From WTFV01 sp965200895 (GTDB lineage: Bacteria > Acidobacteriota > Vicinamibacteria > Vicinamibacterales > UBA8438), in assembly GCA_965200895.1 (NCBI GenBank), contig CBDAVM010000001.1:496001-560000 (forward strand): 64,000 nucleotides of DNA, given 5' to 3'. The position numbers were made by a program, and so were the translations under genes. Below are positions 53,048-60,905 of this stretch, in pieces (positions within the stretch are counted from its first letter, which is position 1; each line of letters begins with the position of its first letter). The notes under the pieces were generated by a model, which saw only the letters and a list, made by a program, of their open reading frames with translations, was not told the DNA's origin and did not search any database.

Positions 53048-55504
53048 CTAGCGGCTCCTGAAGAGATCGCTCTGCACGACCTCGTGAATCATGGTCCTGA
53101 CGGGATACCCGTCGCCGCCCGTCCGCGCGACGACGCGCTCCACCGCGTCGCGGTCCGCGAACTCGATCCCGGCGCCGGTGGCGTAGGCCAGGAACTGCGA
53201 GGCCAGGTGGCGGGCCACCTGCTCGACATCGTTCTGCAGCATCAGGCGCTTGTAGTCCTCGATGCCGGAGAAGGCCTCCCCCGCCGGCGTGACGCCGCTG
53301 GCGTCGACGTCCGGGCCGTCCACGTACGGCAGGGGCACCGTGAAGCCACCGAAGGTGGCCTCGTCGCCGGAAGCCCGGTAGTTCGTCCGGAACCCGCCGA
53401 TGGGATCGAACGCCTCCAGGGCGAATCCGGGCGGGTCGATCCGGCGGTGGCAGCTCGCGCACACGGGATTCGCGCGATGCGCCGTCAACAGCTCGCGAAT
53501 CGTCGTCGTGCCCCGTGTATCGGGCTCCAGACCCTCGATGCCCGGCGGCGGCGGGGCCGGCGGCTGGCCGAGCAGGTTGGCCAGCACGAAGTTGCCGCGC
53601 GGCACCGGTGACGTCGTCGTCCCGTTGGCCGTCACCTTGAGCACGCTGGCCTGGGTCAGCAACCCGCCGCGGGGGCTGTCGGCCGGCAGCGCCACCCGGC
53701 GCATCTGTTGCCCGGCGACGTCCGGGAGTCCGTAGTGCTGCGCGAGGCGGCGGTTCACGAAGGTGAAGTCGGCGTCGATCAGGTGGTCCACGCCGCGGTC
53801 CTCCGCGATGAGCTCGGCGAGGAACAGCTCCGTCTCCTGCGCCATCGCCTGTCCGAGCCGGTCGTCGTACTCGGGATAGAGCCCGGCGTCCGGGCTGGTG
53901 GCTCGCAGCTCGTAGAGCCGGAACGCCTGCCCCGCGAAGTCCCGCACGAACCGCGCCGACCGGCCGTCGTCCAGCATCCGGTCGACCTGCGCCGCGAGCA
54001 CCTCCGGATCCGACAACCGTCCGCTGCGCGCCGCGTCGAACAGCTCGTCGTCAGGCATGCTGCGCCACAGGAAGTAGGACAGCCGCGAGGCCAGGGCGAA
54101 GTCGTCGAGCGTCCCCGCGTCCCCGGCCTGGAACAGAAAGGCGGGGGCGCTGAGGATGGCGCGCAACGGCACGCGGACCGCCTCGAGGAACGGCCGCCCG
54201 TCCTCGAGCAACGGCGCGGCCAGGCTGGCGTAGGCCTGCAGCTCGCCCGGCGCCAGCGGTCGACGGAACGCGCGCGGCGCGAACTGCGCCACCACATCGA
54301 GGACGTGCTCGTAGGGCGTCTTCGTCAGGACGATCCCGCCCGCGTCGTCGAACCCGACGCCGGCCAGCAACCGCCGCGTGCTCGCCGGCGGCCAGACGTC
54401 CGCCGCGACGAGCGGCCCCTCGATGATCAGCGACCGGAAGGCGATCCCCTCGCCCGGGTAGTCCTTCATGCCGCCGTAGCCCCGGGAGGGATCCCCCCCG
54501 AGCGGCTGCAGGCCGGACTCGGCCCCCGGCGGCGCGTCGAGATCGGCCACCGAGAGCCCGATCAGGTCGCCGGGGCGCAGGTACGGCGTGTACTCCACGG
54601 CCCGTGGTTCCCGCACCATGTCGAAGACCCCGATCAGGTCGTCCAGGGATGCCGCCACCCCGGCCATCTTCCCGCGGTACACGGTCACCGTCACCGGCGT
54701 CTCGGCCTGGTACGGATAGGCGTCCACGGTGACGCGGTAACGGCCCGGCGCCGACGCCACGAAGCCCTCGGTGCCGCTGTGGAACGTGTACGTCGAGCCG
54801 AAGTCGAAGAACGCCACGAAGGCGTCGTCCACCTTCTTGACGATGCCGAGGCCCAGGGCCTCGGCGTTCTCGATGAACGGCAGGTACCCCGAGTTCACGT
54901 AGTCGATCCTGTGCTCGACCGGCTCCGGGCGGGGTCCGGTCCGGATCGCCGCGTCCAGCGCCAGGTCGGCGGCGGCAAGGTAGGCGCGCACATGCAGCGG
55001 CGACATGCTCTGGTTGGCCGCCACCGTATCGAACCCGCCGGAGTCGGCCTCCGCCGGAAGGGTCTGCGACAGGTCGAGGCCGACCGCCTCGTCGACGCGC
55101 AGCAGATCCGCGATGGTGTAGGCGTACTCGAGCCGCGTGAGCCGCCGCAGGGGTGTGCGCACGGCGCCGCGGGCGGCGAGATTGGCGTCCACGAGCGCGC
55201 GCTTCAGCGATCCGAGCGCCGCCTCCACCACATCGGGATCGGGCCGCGGGGCGGTGCGGGGCGGCATCTCGCCGGCGGCGACCCGCTCCCAGATGCGCTC
55301 CCAGGCGCGGAACGTGTCCCGGTCGGTCAGGTCGTGGCCCAGACTGCCGATGTCGAGCGGCGTCACCGTGCGCGGGCCGTGGCACACCAGACAGGACGAG
55401 GTGACGAGAGGCGCAACGTCCGCCTCGAACGACTGCGCGCCGGCCGCGCCGGGTACCAATCCCGCGAGCGCCAGCGCGACACACGCCGAAATCCTTCGCT
55501 TCAT
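53048..55504 (-). CDS. DUF1592-family multidomain cytochrome protein
   Basis: An 818-residue exported protein. After a Sec signal, SSCLVCHGPR (residues 37-43) is a c-type heme motif of the planctomycete-cytochrome kind. DUF1587, DUF1595, DUF1592, DUF1588 and DUF1585 modules follow in the usual order: RLTRLEYAYTIADLL, FRRPLAPGEL, ASRLSYFLWRSMPDDEL, PVPRGNFVLANLLG with PVCASCHRRIDPPGFALE (a second CxxCH), and the C-terminal helix. It likely forms a periplasmic redox complex with the DUF1552 partner. Its promoter shares the gap that carries the twin palindromes. Confidence 0.93.
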   Translation of the reverse strand: MKRRISACVALALAGLVPGAAGAQSFEADVAPLVTSSCLVCHGPRTVTPLDIGSLGHDLTDRDTFRAWERIWERVAAGEMPPRTAPRPDPDVVEAALGSLKRALVDANLAARGAVRTPLRRLTRLEYAYTIADLLRVDEAVGLDLSQTLPAEADSGGFDTVAANQSMSPLHVRAYLAAADLALDAAIRTGPRPEPVEHRIDYVNSGYLPFIENAEALGLGIVKKVDDAFVAFFDFGSTYTFHSGTEGFVASAPGRYRVTVDAYPYQAETPVTVTVYRGKMAGVAASLDDLIGVFDMVREPRAVEYTPYLRPGDLIGLSVADLDAPPGAESGLQPLGGDPSRGYGGMKDYPGEGIAFRSLIIEGPLVAADVWPPASTRRLLAGVGFDDAGGIVLTKTPYEHVLDVVAQFAPRAFRRPLAPGELQAYASLAAPLLEDGRPFLEAVRVPLRAILSAPAFLFQAGDAGTLDDFALASRLSYFLWRSMPDDELFDAARSGRLSDPEVLAAQVDRMLDDGRSARFVRDFAGQAFRLYELRATSPDAGLYPEYDDRLGQAMAQETELFLAELIAEDRGVDHLIDADFTFVNRRLAQHYGLPDVAGQQMRRVALPADSPRGGLLTQASVLKVTANGTTTSPVPRGNFVLANLLGQPPAPPPPGIEGLEPDTRGTTTIRELLTAHRANPVCASCHRRIDPPGFALEAFDPIGGFRTNYRASGDEATFGGFTVPLPYVDGPDVDASGVTPAGEAFSGIEDYKRLMLQNDVEQVARHLASQFLAYATGAGIEFADRDAVERVVARTGGDGYPVRTMIHEVVQSDLFRSR

Positions 55505-55680
55505 GCCATCCCCTGGTCGATCACGCCCGGTGAGCGGTCCCTGCGCCGCGCGGCCGACCGGGCGCGGCGCCGATCCGTCCTCGTGCGCCCGACGTTCCGC
55601 CGGCGGCCAGCCGCGCCCGCCGCCGCGGCGGACCGTGCAGGACCCGAGCCCGACCGCATGGCCCCGCCGAGGGCGCGCCG

Positions 55681-55700
55681 GAAGTGAGCATTCACTCACA
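55681..55700. promoter_or_regulatory. TetR-type palindrome, copy 1
   Basis: GAAGTGAGCATTCACTCACA contains AGTGA-GCAT-TCACT, a perfect 5-base inverted repeat typical of TetR-family operators. It lies 177 bases upstream of the DUF1592 gene. A nearly identical copy is at 55832. A TetR regulator is encoded at 56514. Confidence 0.6.
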
Positions 55701-55831
55701 ACGGTACCGACACCACGGTTTCAAGGTCAAGCGGTCGAGCCGCCCGGCGGTCCGCCCCGCTCCGCGACGCGGACTCCCCGTCCCTGCCGGGCTTGCGCCG
55801 CCCGTCCCGCGTAGCGGATACTCGGTCGCAC

Positions 55832-55850
55832 GAAGTGAGCACTCACTCAT
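55832..55850. promoter_or_regulatory. TetR-type palindrome, copy 2
   Basis: GAAGTGAGCACTCACTCAT differs from copy 1 at only a couple of positions and keeps AGTGA-GCAC-TCACT. It lies 27 bases before the ATG of the TonB receptor remnant, an ideal place to block transcription rightwards. The rest of the 372-base gap 55505-55876 shows no gene. Confidence 0.6.
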
Positions 55851-55876
55851 GTTCATCCGGGAATCAGGAGACGAAC

Positions 55877-56447
55877 ATGCGACCGAGACGCAGGAGACGC
55901 ACCATCACGCTGGTTCCGCTGCTCGTGCTGGCCGGTGCCATGGCGGCGGCCGAAGAGGTCAACGTGCTGCCGGGTTCGAACAACGTGCTGACCGCCATGC
56001 AGTATGTGCCGGGCGTGCAGGGGAACTGGGAAAGCGCGTCCCTGGGCGCGGTCATCCACGGCTCGGACGGACCGGACAGCCAGCCCCATGTCGACGGCAT
56101 CAAGAGCGGCATGCAGCTCGGTTCCCGCAACTCGTACGTGGGCGGCATCGGGCTGCTCACCGACGAGGGCACCGTCGAGGAGCTCGTCTTCGACGTCTCC
56201 TCGCAGTCGGCTGAGTATTCCTCCAGCGGCGTCCGCTCGAACCTCATCCCCAAGTCGGGCGGCAACGACTTCTCCGGGGGCGTGTTCGCCGGCGGCGCGA
56301 CCGAGCGGTTCATCGACCACGTGGTCGGCACGGGATTCGGCCGCGTGAGCGCGGAGGCGGGAGGGGGTATTCGGCGAGGACTACGACCGGCCGATCGAGA
56401 TCCAGGACGGCCGCCAACTGTCGTTCGGCATGCAGTGGCGGTTCTGA
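55877..56447 (+). pseudogene. TonB-dependent receptor gene with large internal deletion
   Basis: The N-terminal part encodes a signal (ITLVPLLVLAGAMAAAEE) and a receptor plug: QYVPGVQGNW, SQPHVDGIKSG, VEELVFDVSSQSAEY and NLIPKSGGNDFSGGVF, typical of acidobacterial TonB receptors. Near 56350 this frame loses meaning. In another frame the last codons read IEIQDGRQLSFGMQWRF and stop at 56447, the exact form of a receptor barrel end. Some 600-800 barrel residues are gone and the frames no longer agree. The leader sits under the TetR-type operator. Confidence 0.8.
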
Positions 56448-56513
56448 GCAGCGCAGCGGACCGCCCGCCGGCGTCACGCGCCGGCGGGCGCGCTCCGGTC
56501 GGGTGACCTGCAC

Positions 56514-57308
56514 ATGTCGGACACCCCCACGCCGGCCGGGAACGGGACGCAGCCGACCGCTCCCCGCATTCCGGCGGCCGATGCCGCAGGCACGGGACGC
56601 CGCGCGACGGGAAGCGGCCCGACGCCCCCCGGCGACCTGCCGCGCCCGGACGCCCGCCCCGCCGGCGGACGACGGCTCCGCGCGGCCGCGCGCCGGGCGC
56701 AGCTCCTCGAGGTGGCGATAGCGGTCTTCGGACGGCGCGGGTTCCGCGGCGCCACTACGCAAGCCATCGCCGCGGCGGCGGGGGTGAGCGAGGCGACCAT
56801 CTTCCGCCACTTCCCGTCCAAGGCGGATCTCTACGTCGCCGCCTTCCGGCAGCGCACCGAGGTCGGGACGGGACAGCTCGTCACCGTGTTGCAGGAGCAC
56901 GCGCGCCTTCAGGACGACGAGGGCCTGCTGCGGACGCTCATCGATGCGATCCTGCTGGGCTACGCGCAGGACCGCGACCTGCACCGCATGCTGCTCTACG
57001 CCTGGCTCGACCAGGATGCGACCGAGAACCGGCGCATGTGGAAGCGGATGCGCGAATCGCCGTTGTTCGCGTTCCTCGAAAGCTGGATCGCCGAGCGCCA
57101 GTCCGCAGGCGCCTTCGGCCCCGGCGACCCGGCGCTGCTCGGCGGCGGCGTGCTGGCCCTGCCCGTCCAGTACGCCATCCGGACGCGGCTGTACCGTGTC
57201 GGCCCGGAGGACCGCGACAAGGAGATCGTCGCGCTCTACGCGCGGCTCCTGCTGAACGGACTGCGCCGGACCGGGGCGCCGCCCGCACCGGCCCCGACCG
57301 CCGGCTGA
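56514..57308 (+). CDS. TetR/AcrR family transcriptional regulator
   Basis: A 264-residue regulator. An unusually long Pro/Ala/Arg-rich N-terminal stretch of about 60 residues precedes the HTH domain: RAQLLEVAIAVFGRRGF, TTQAIAAAAGVSEATIFRHF and PSKADLYVAAF. The C-terminal helical ligand domain (ALLGGGVLALPVQYAI) ends in RLLLNGL. The start could lie further in. It probably binds the twin palindromes upstream and controls the DUF1592 operon and the now broken receptor. The 3' end carries a short duplicated segment (CCCCGACCGCCGGCTG at 57292 and 57321). Confidence 0.9.
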   Translation: MSDTPTPAGNGTQPTAPRIPAADAAGTGRRATGSGPTPPGDLPRPDARPAGGRRLRAAARRAQLLEVAIAVFGRRGFRGATTQAIAAAAGVSEATIFRHFPSKADLYVAAFRQRTEVGTGQLVTVLQEHARLQDDEGLLRTLIDAILLGYAQDRDLHRMLLYAWLDQDATENRRMWKRMRESPLFAFLESWIAERQSAGAFGPGDPALLGGGVLALPVQYAIRTRLYRVGPEDRDKEIVALYARLLLNGLRRTGAPPAPAPTAG

Positions 57309-57384
57309 CCGTCAGCGCCTCCCCGACCGCCGGCTGCCGCCCGACTGGCAGGGATCTCCCCGCACTGATCGGGTCGGAAGCGCA

Positions 57385-57498
57385 GCGGGCAAAACATCAG
57401 CCCGCGCCCGCCGGGGGATCGACCGGGGCAGCGCCTGTCACTATCGTGTCGGTTCTCGGCGGGCAACGTCAGTCCGCGCCCGCCGGGGGATCGACCGG
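57385..57498. repeat. Duplicated 3' end of prephenate dehydratase gene
   Basis: A 40-42-base segment ending in CCGCCGGGGGATCGACCGG occurs at 57385-57426 and again at 57459-57498. The second copy contains the last codons and stop of the minus-strand prephenate dehydratase gene; the first is an untranslated echo beyond the stop with an equivalent stop codon. Confidence 0.8.
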
Positions 57499-58311
57499 CT
57501 CCCGCCAGGCCCGGTACGACCCGAGCGTCCGCAGCGACGGCGCGAACTCGGCCAGATGCATCAGCGCGCGCGCGCAGCGCAGTTCGTTGCGGTTCGCGGC
57601 CACGTCGGCGTAGAAGCGGTACTCGAAGGGCCGGTCCGGGATCGGCCGCGACTCGAGCTTGGCCAGGTCGATATCCCGCAGGGCGAAGACGCTCAACGCC
57701 TTGAAGAGCGCCCCCGGTCCGTTCGACACGGTGAAGACGATGGTCGTCTTGTCGGGCGTGCCGAGCGGCTCCGGATCGCGGCTGACGATCAGGAAGCGGG
57801 TGCAGTTGTCCGCGAAGTCCTGGACACCGCGCTTGAGGATCCGCAGGCCGAACACCTCCGCCGCCCGCTCGGACGCGATGGCGGCGCAGTCGGCCAGATC
57901 CTGCTCGGCGATCATCTTGGCGCTGCCGGCGGTGTCGTAGGTCGGCGCCATCTCCACGCCGTCGAGGGTGCGCAGGAAGCGCTCGCACTGGGCGAGTCCC
58001 TGGGGATGCGAATAGACCTTCCGCACATCCTCCAGCCGCGTCCCGTCGCCGACGAGCAGGTTGTGCACGATGGGCTGCTTGACCTCGGCGACGATCGGCA
58101 GCTCGTGCTCCAGCAGCAGGTCGTAGTTGCGGTGGATGCTGCCCCCGATGGTGTTCTCGATGGGCAGGATGCCGTGCGTCGCCTCACCCGCCGCGACGGC
58201 GCCGAAGACGCCTTCGAACGACGGACGGGGCAGCGGATCGGCGTTGGGGTTGAAACGCAGGGCGGCCGCTTCGCTGTAGGCCCCCGGCTCTCCCTGGTAG
58301 GCGATACGCAC
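57469..58311 (-). CDS. pheA: Prephenate dehydratase
   Basis: A 280-residue enzyme converting prephenate to phenylpyruvate in phenylalanine synthesis. The catalytic domain has YQGEPGAYSEAAALRF, GILPIENTIGGSIH, and the Thr-Arg-Phe catalytic site NCTRFLIVSR. The regulatory ACT domain shows VFTVSNGPGALFKALSVFA and LESRPIPDRPFEYRFYADV, so phenylalanine feedback is likely. No chorismate mutase domain is fused. It stands alone, converging with the TetR gene. Confidence 0.96.
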   Translation of the reverse strand: MRIAYQGEPGAYSEAAALRFNPNADPLPRPSFEGVFGAVAAGEATHGILPIENTIGGSIHRNYDLLLEHELPIVAEVKQPIVHNLLVGDGTRLEDVRKVYSHPQGLAQCERFLRTLDGVEMAPTYDTAGSAKMIAEQDLADCAAIASERAAEVFGLRILKRGVQDFADNCTRFLIVSRDPEPLGTPDKTTIVFTVSNGPGALFKALSVFALRDIDLAKLESRPIPDRPFEYRFYADVAANRNELRCARALMHLAEFAPSLRTLGSYRAWREPVDPPAGAD

Positions 58312-58376
58312 GCTGGCGATGATATACCCGCGCCGCCGGCGCCCCGGCTGGTCCCGCCGCTGCGGGCACTATCCGG

Positions 58377-59009
58377 TCAGAAGCGGATGGCCAGCCCGGC
58401 GGACGCGCGCCAGAAGGTCAGGTCCTCGAGCAGGAAGTCGCCGAGACCGAAACCGTCGGGCAGAAGGACCAGGTTGAGGTCGTCCTCGGTCACGCTCCGT
58501 ACGTAGCGCAGGTCCACCCGGACTCCGATGTTGCCGCCGAAGAATCCCAGGAACCCGACTCCGGCATCGAGCCCCAGGCCGCCCCGGCGCGCGGTGGCGC
58601 CGCCGCTCAGGACCTCGTTCCGCAGCCAGCCGAGGCCGCCCACGACGTACGGCCGGAATCGGCCGAACGGGAATCCGATCAGGGCGTTGCCCATCAGCAT
58701 CGTCACCCGGCTGTTGTCGGCGAAAGCCGCACTCCCGATCGCCTGCGACGTGCGGGCGAAGTCGAGCTCGAACCCGAAGCCGCCGGAGATCGTCGATGCC
58801 ATCGACGCCCCGATCGTCGTCACCCTCTCGGAATCGGCCCGCGTGGCGAAGGACTGGCCGATGAATGGAGTGAACACGGTGTCGGCGGCCGCCGGAGCCG
58901 GAGCTGCAGCGGCGACCAGCCCCGCCATCACCGCGACCGCCGTGCGCCGCCGCCCAAGCCGCCGCTTCCCGATGTCAGCCCCCTGTGCACAGACACGACT
59001 GCAAGACAC
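58377..59009 (-). CDS. Outer membrane beta-barrel protein
   Basis: A 210-residue protein. An Arg-rich n-region and a hydrophobic segment (AVAVMAGLVAAAAPAPAAA) form the signal. Alternating strands follow (FGFELDFART, RFRPYVVGGLGWLRNEV, GLDAGVGFLGFFGG, IGVRVDLRYVRSV) ending in ASAGLAIRF with a terminal Phe, the outer membrane insertion signal. It resembles the eight-stranded OmpW/OmpA-like group. The GTG start has GGAGG only two bases away, so a later start is conceivable. Confidence 0.82.
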   Translation of the reverse strand: MSCSRVCAQGADIGKRRLGRRRTAVAVMAGLVAAAAPAPAAADTVFTPFIGQSFATRADSERVTTIGASMASTISGGFGFELDFARTSQAIGSAAFADNSRVTMLMGNALIGFPFGRFRPYVVGGLGWLRNEVLSGGATARRGGLGLDAGVGFLGFFGGNIGVRVDLRYVRSVTEDDLNLVLLPDGFGLGDFLLEDLTFWRASAGLAIRF

Positions 59010-59089
59010 AACCTCCAGGAATCATAGCAGTGTGGGAACGCAGGGCCCGCTTCGCGCTTCGGACGGTCGCCGGTGTCTATAATCGGCGG

Positions 59090-59287
59090 ATGGCGCCGCC
59101 GCCGAATCCTGTTCGCACGACCCGGCCCGCAGCGCCTGCCGCGCCACGGGAGAACACCATCCTGCGATCCGCAACGGCCCGTGACGATGCGGTCATCTGT
59201 GAGAGATGCGGCGCCGAGATGTTCCGGATGCATGCCGTCTGGCGGTGTCCTGCCTGCCGCTACAAGACCGACTGCTGCGGCTGGTGA
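59090..59287 (+). CDS. Small zinc-ribbon protein
   Basis: A 65-residue protein: a disordered Pro/Arg/Ala N terminus, then ICERCGAEMFRMHAVWRCPACRYKTDC, a zinc ribbon with CxxC pairs and one extra Cys pair. The pattern gives one zinc site. Its TGA overlaps the ATG of the carboxyltransferase gene (ATGA), so it is the first gene of that operon. Possible roles are metal handling or assembly of the enzyme; no function is known. Confidence 0.72.
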   Translation: MAPPPNPVRTTRPAAPAAPRENTILRSATARDDAVICERCGAEMFRMHAVWRCPACRYKTDCCGW

Positions 59288-60900
59288 TGGGCCGGCTGCG
59301 ATCCCGGGTCCGGACGGATGCGGCCGACTTCCGCGCCAACCGCGCCGCCATGACGGCGCTGGTCCGCGAGCTCGCGGCGCGGAGAGCCGCCGCCCGCGAA
59401 GGCGGCGGGCGGGCGGCGCGCGACCTGCTGCGAGGTCAGGGCAGGCTGACGGCGCGCGAGCGCATCGACCGGTTGTTGGACGACGGGTCGCCGTTCCTGG
59501 AGCTGGCGCCGCTGGCCGCGTACGGGATGTACGACGGCGCCGCACCCGCCGCCGGGCTCGTGACCGGCATCGGACGGGTGTCCGGGCGCGAGGCGATGAT
59601 CCTCGCCAACGACGCCACCGTCAAGGGCGGGACCTACTTCCCCGTCACGGTCAGGAAGCATCTGCGCGCCCAGCAGATCGCGGCCGACAACCACCTGCCC
59701 TGCCTCTATCTGGTCGACTCCGGCGGGGCGTATCTCCCGCTCCAGGCCGAGGTGTTTCCGGACCGCGAGCACTTCGGACGCATCTTCTACAACCAGGCGC
59801 GGATGTCGGCCGCCGGCATCCCGCAGATCGCGGTGGTGATGGGATCGTGCACCGCGGGCGGTGCCTACGTCCCGGCCATGTCGGACGAGACGATCATCGT
59901 ACGGGGGGCCGGCACCATCTTCCTCGGCGGTCCGCCCCTGGTGAAGGCCGCCACCGGCGAGGAGGTGACCGCCGAAGAGCTCGGCGGCGCCGACGTGCAT
60001 ACGCGGGTGTCCGGGGTCGCCGACTACCTCGCAGAGAACGACGAGCACGCGCTGCGCCTGGCGCGCACGGTCGTCTCCACGCTGCCGGCCGCCACCTCCA
60101 CGACCTGCGGAGGCGACCGCACCACCCCCGAAGAGCCCGCCTGCGATCCCGACGAGCTGCTCGGCGTGGTGCCGCCCGATCCACGCAAGCCCTGCGACGT
60201 CCGCGAGGTCATCGCCCGGCTGGTCGACGGCTCGCGCTTCGACGAGTTCAAGGCGCGCTACGGTCCCACGCTGGTCACCGGCTTCGCCCGTCTGCACGGG
60301 CTGCTGGCCGGCATCATCGCCAACAACGGGGTGCTCTTCTCGGAATCGGCGCTGAAGGCGACCCATTTCATCCAGCTCTGCAACCGCCGGCGCGTGCCGC
60401 TGGTGTTCCTGCAGAACATCACCGGCTTCATGGTGGGCCGCGAGTACGAGCAGCGCGGAATCGCCAAGGACGGCGCCAAGATGGTCAACGCGGTGACCAA
60501 CAGCGTGGTCCCGAAGATCACCCTCATCATCGGGGGATCGTTCGGCGCCGGCAACTACGGCATGTGCGGGCGCGCCTATGATCCGCGCTTTCTCTGGACC
60601 TGGCCCAACGCGCGGATATCCGTGATGGGGGGCGAGCAGGCGGCCGGCGTGCTCGCAACCGTCAAGGCCGAGCAGGCGGCCCGGGCGGGACGCACCCTCA
60701 CCGAGACGGAGCTCGAAGCGGTCCGCGCGCCGATCCGCGACCAGTACGAGCACGAGGGATCGCCCTACTACGCCACCGCCCGCCTGTGGGACGATGGCAT
60801 CCTGACGCCGGCGGAGACCCGCGACGCGCTGGCGCTGGGCCTCGACGTGGCGTGCCGGGCCCCGATCGGCGACCCGTCGTACGGCGTGTTCCGGATGTAG
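59287..60900 (+). CDS. Acyl-CoA carboxylase carboxyltransferase subunit (MCC beta-like)
   Basis: A 537-residue carboxyltransferase of the methylcrotonoyl-CoA carboxylase beta type. LTARERIDRLLDDGSPFLEL, ATVKGGTYFPVTVRKHLRAQ, VDSGGAYLPLQAEVFPDREH, GSCTAGGAYVPAMSDE and MVGREYEQRGIAKDGAKMV are diagnostic. This group takes branched acyl-CoA substrates in leucine or isoprenoid breakdown. It transfers carboxylate from biotin. The insert around residue 280 (TSTTCGGDRTTPEEP) is longer than in relatives. The start ATG overlaps the zinc-ribbon stop. Confidence 0.93.
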   Translation: MGRLRSRVRTDAADFRANRAAMTALVRELAARRAAAREGGGRAARDLLRGQGRLTARERIDRLLDDGSPFLELAPLAAYGMYDGAAPAAGLVTGIGRVSGREAMILANDATVKGGTYFPVTVRKHLRAQQIAADNHLPCLYLVDSGGAYLPLQAEVFPDREHFGRIFYNQARMSAAGIPQIAVVMGSCTAGGAYVPAMSDETIIVRGAGTIFLGGPPLVKAATGEEVTAEELGGADVHTRVSGVADYLAENDEHALRLARTVVSTLPAATSTTCGGDRTTPEEPACDPDELLGVVPPDPRKPCDVREVIARLVDGSRFDEFKARYGPTLVTGFARLHGLLAGIIANNGVLFSESALKATHFIQLCNRRRVPLVFLQNITGFMVGREYEQRGIAKDGAKMVNAVTNSVVPKITLIIGGSFGAGNYGMCGRAYDPRFLWTWPNARISVMGGEQAAGVLATVKAEQAARAGRTLTETELEAVRAPIRDQYEHEGSPYYATARLWDDGILTPAETRDALALGLDVACRAPIGDPSYGVFRM

Positions 60901-60905
60901 CCTCC

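Noticed and set aside
57385..57405. GCGGGC/GCCCGC hairpin as a rho-independent terminator
   Set aside because: The stem is only 6 bases, is not followed by a T-run, and overlaps the duplicated prephenate dehydratase end.
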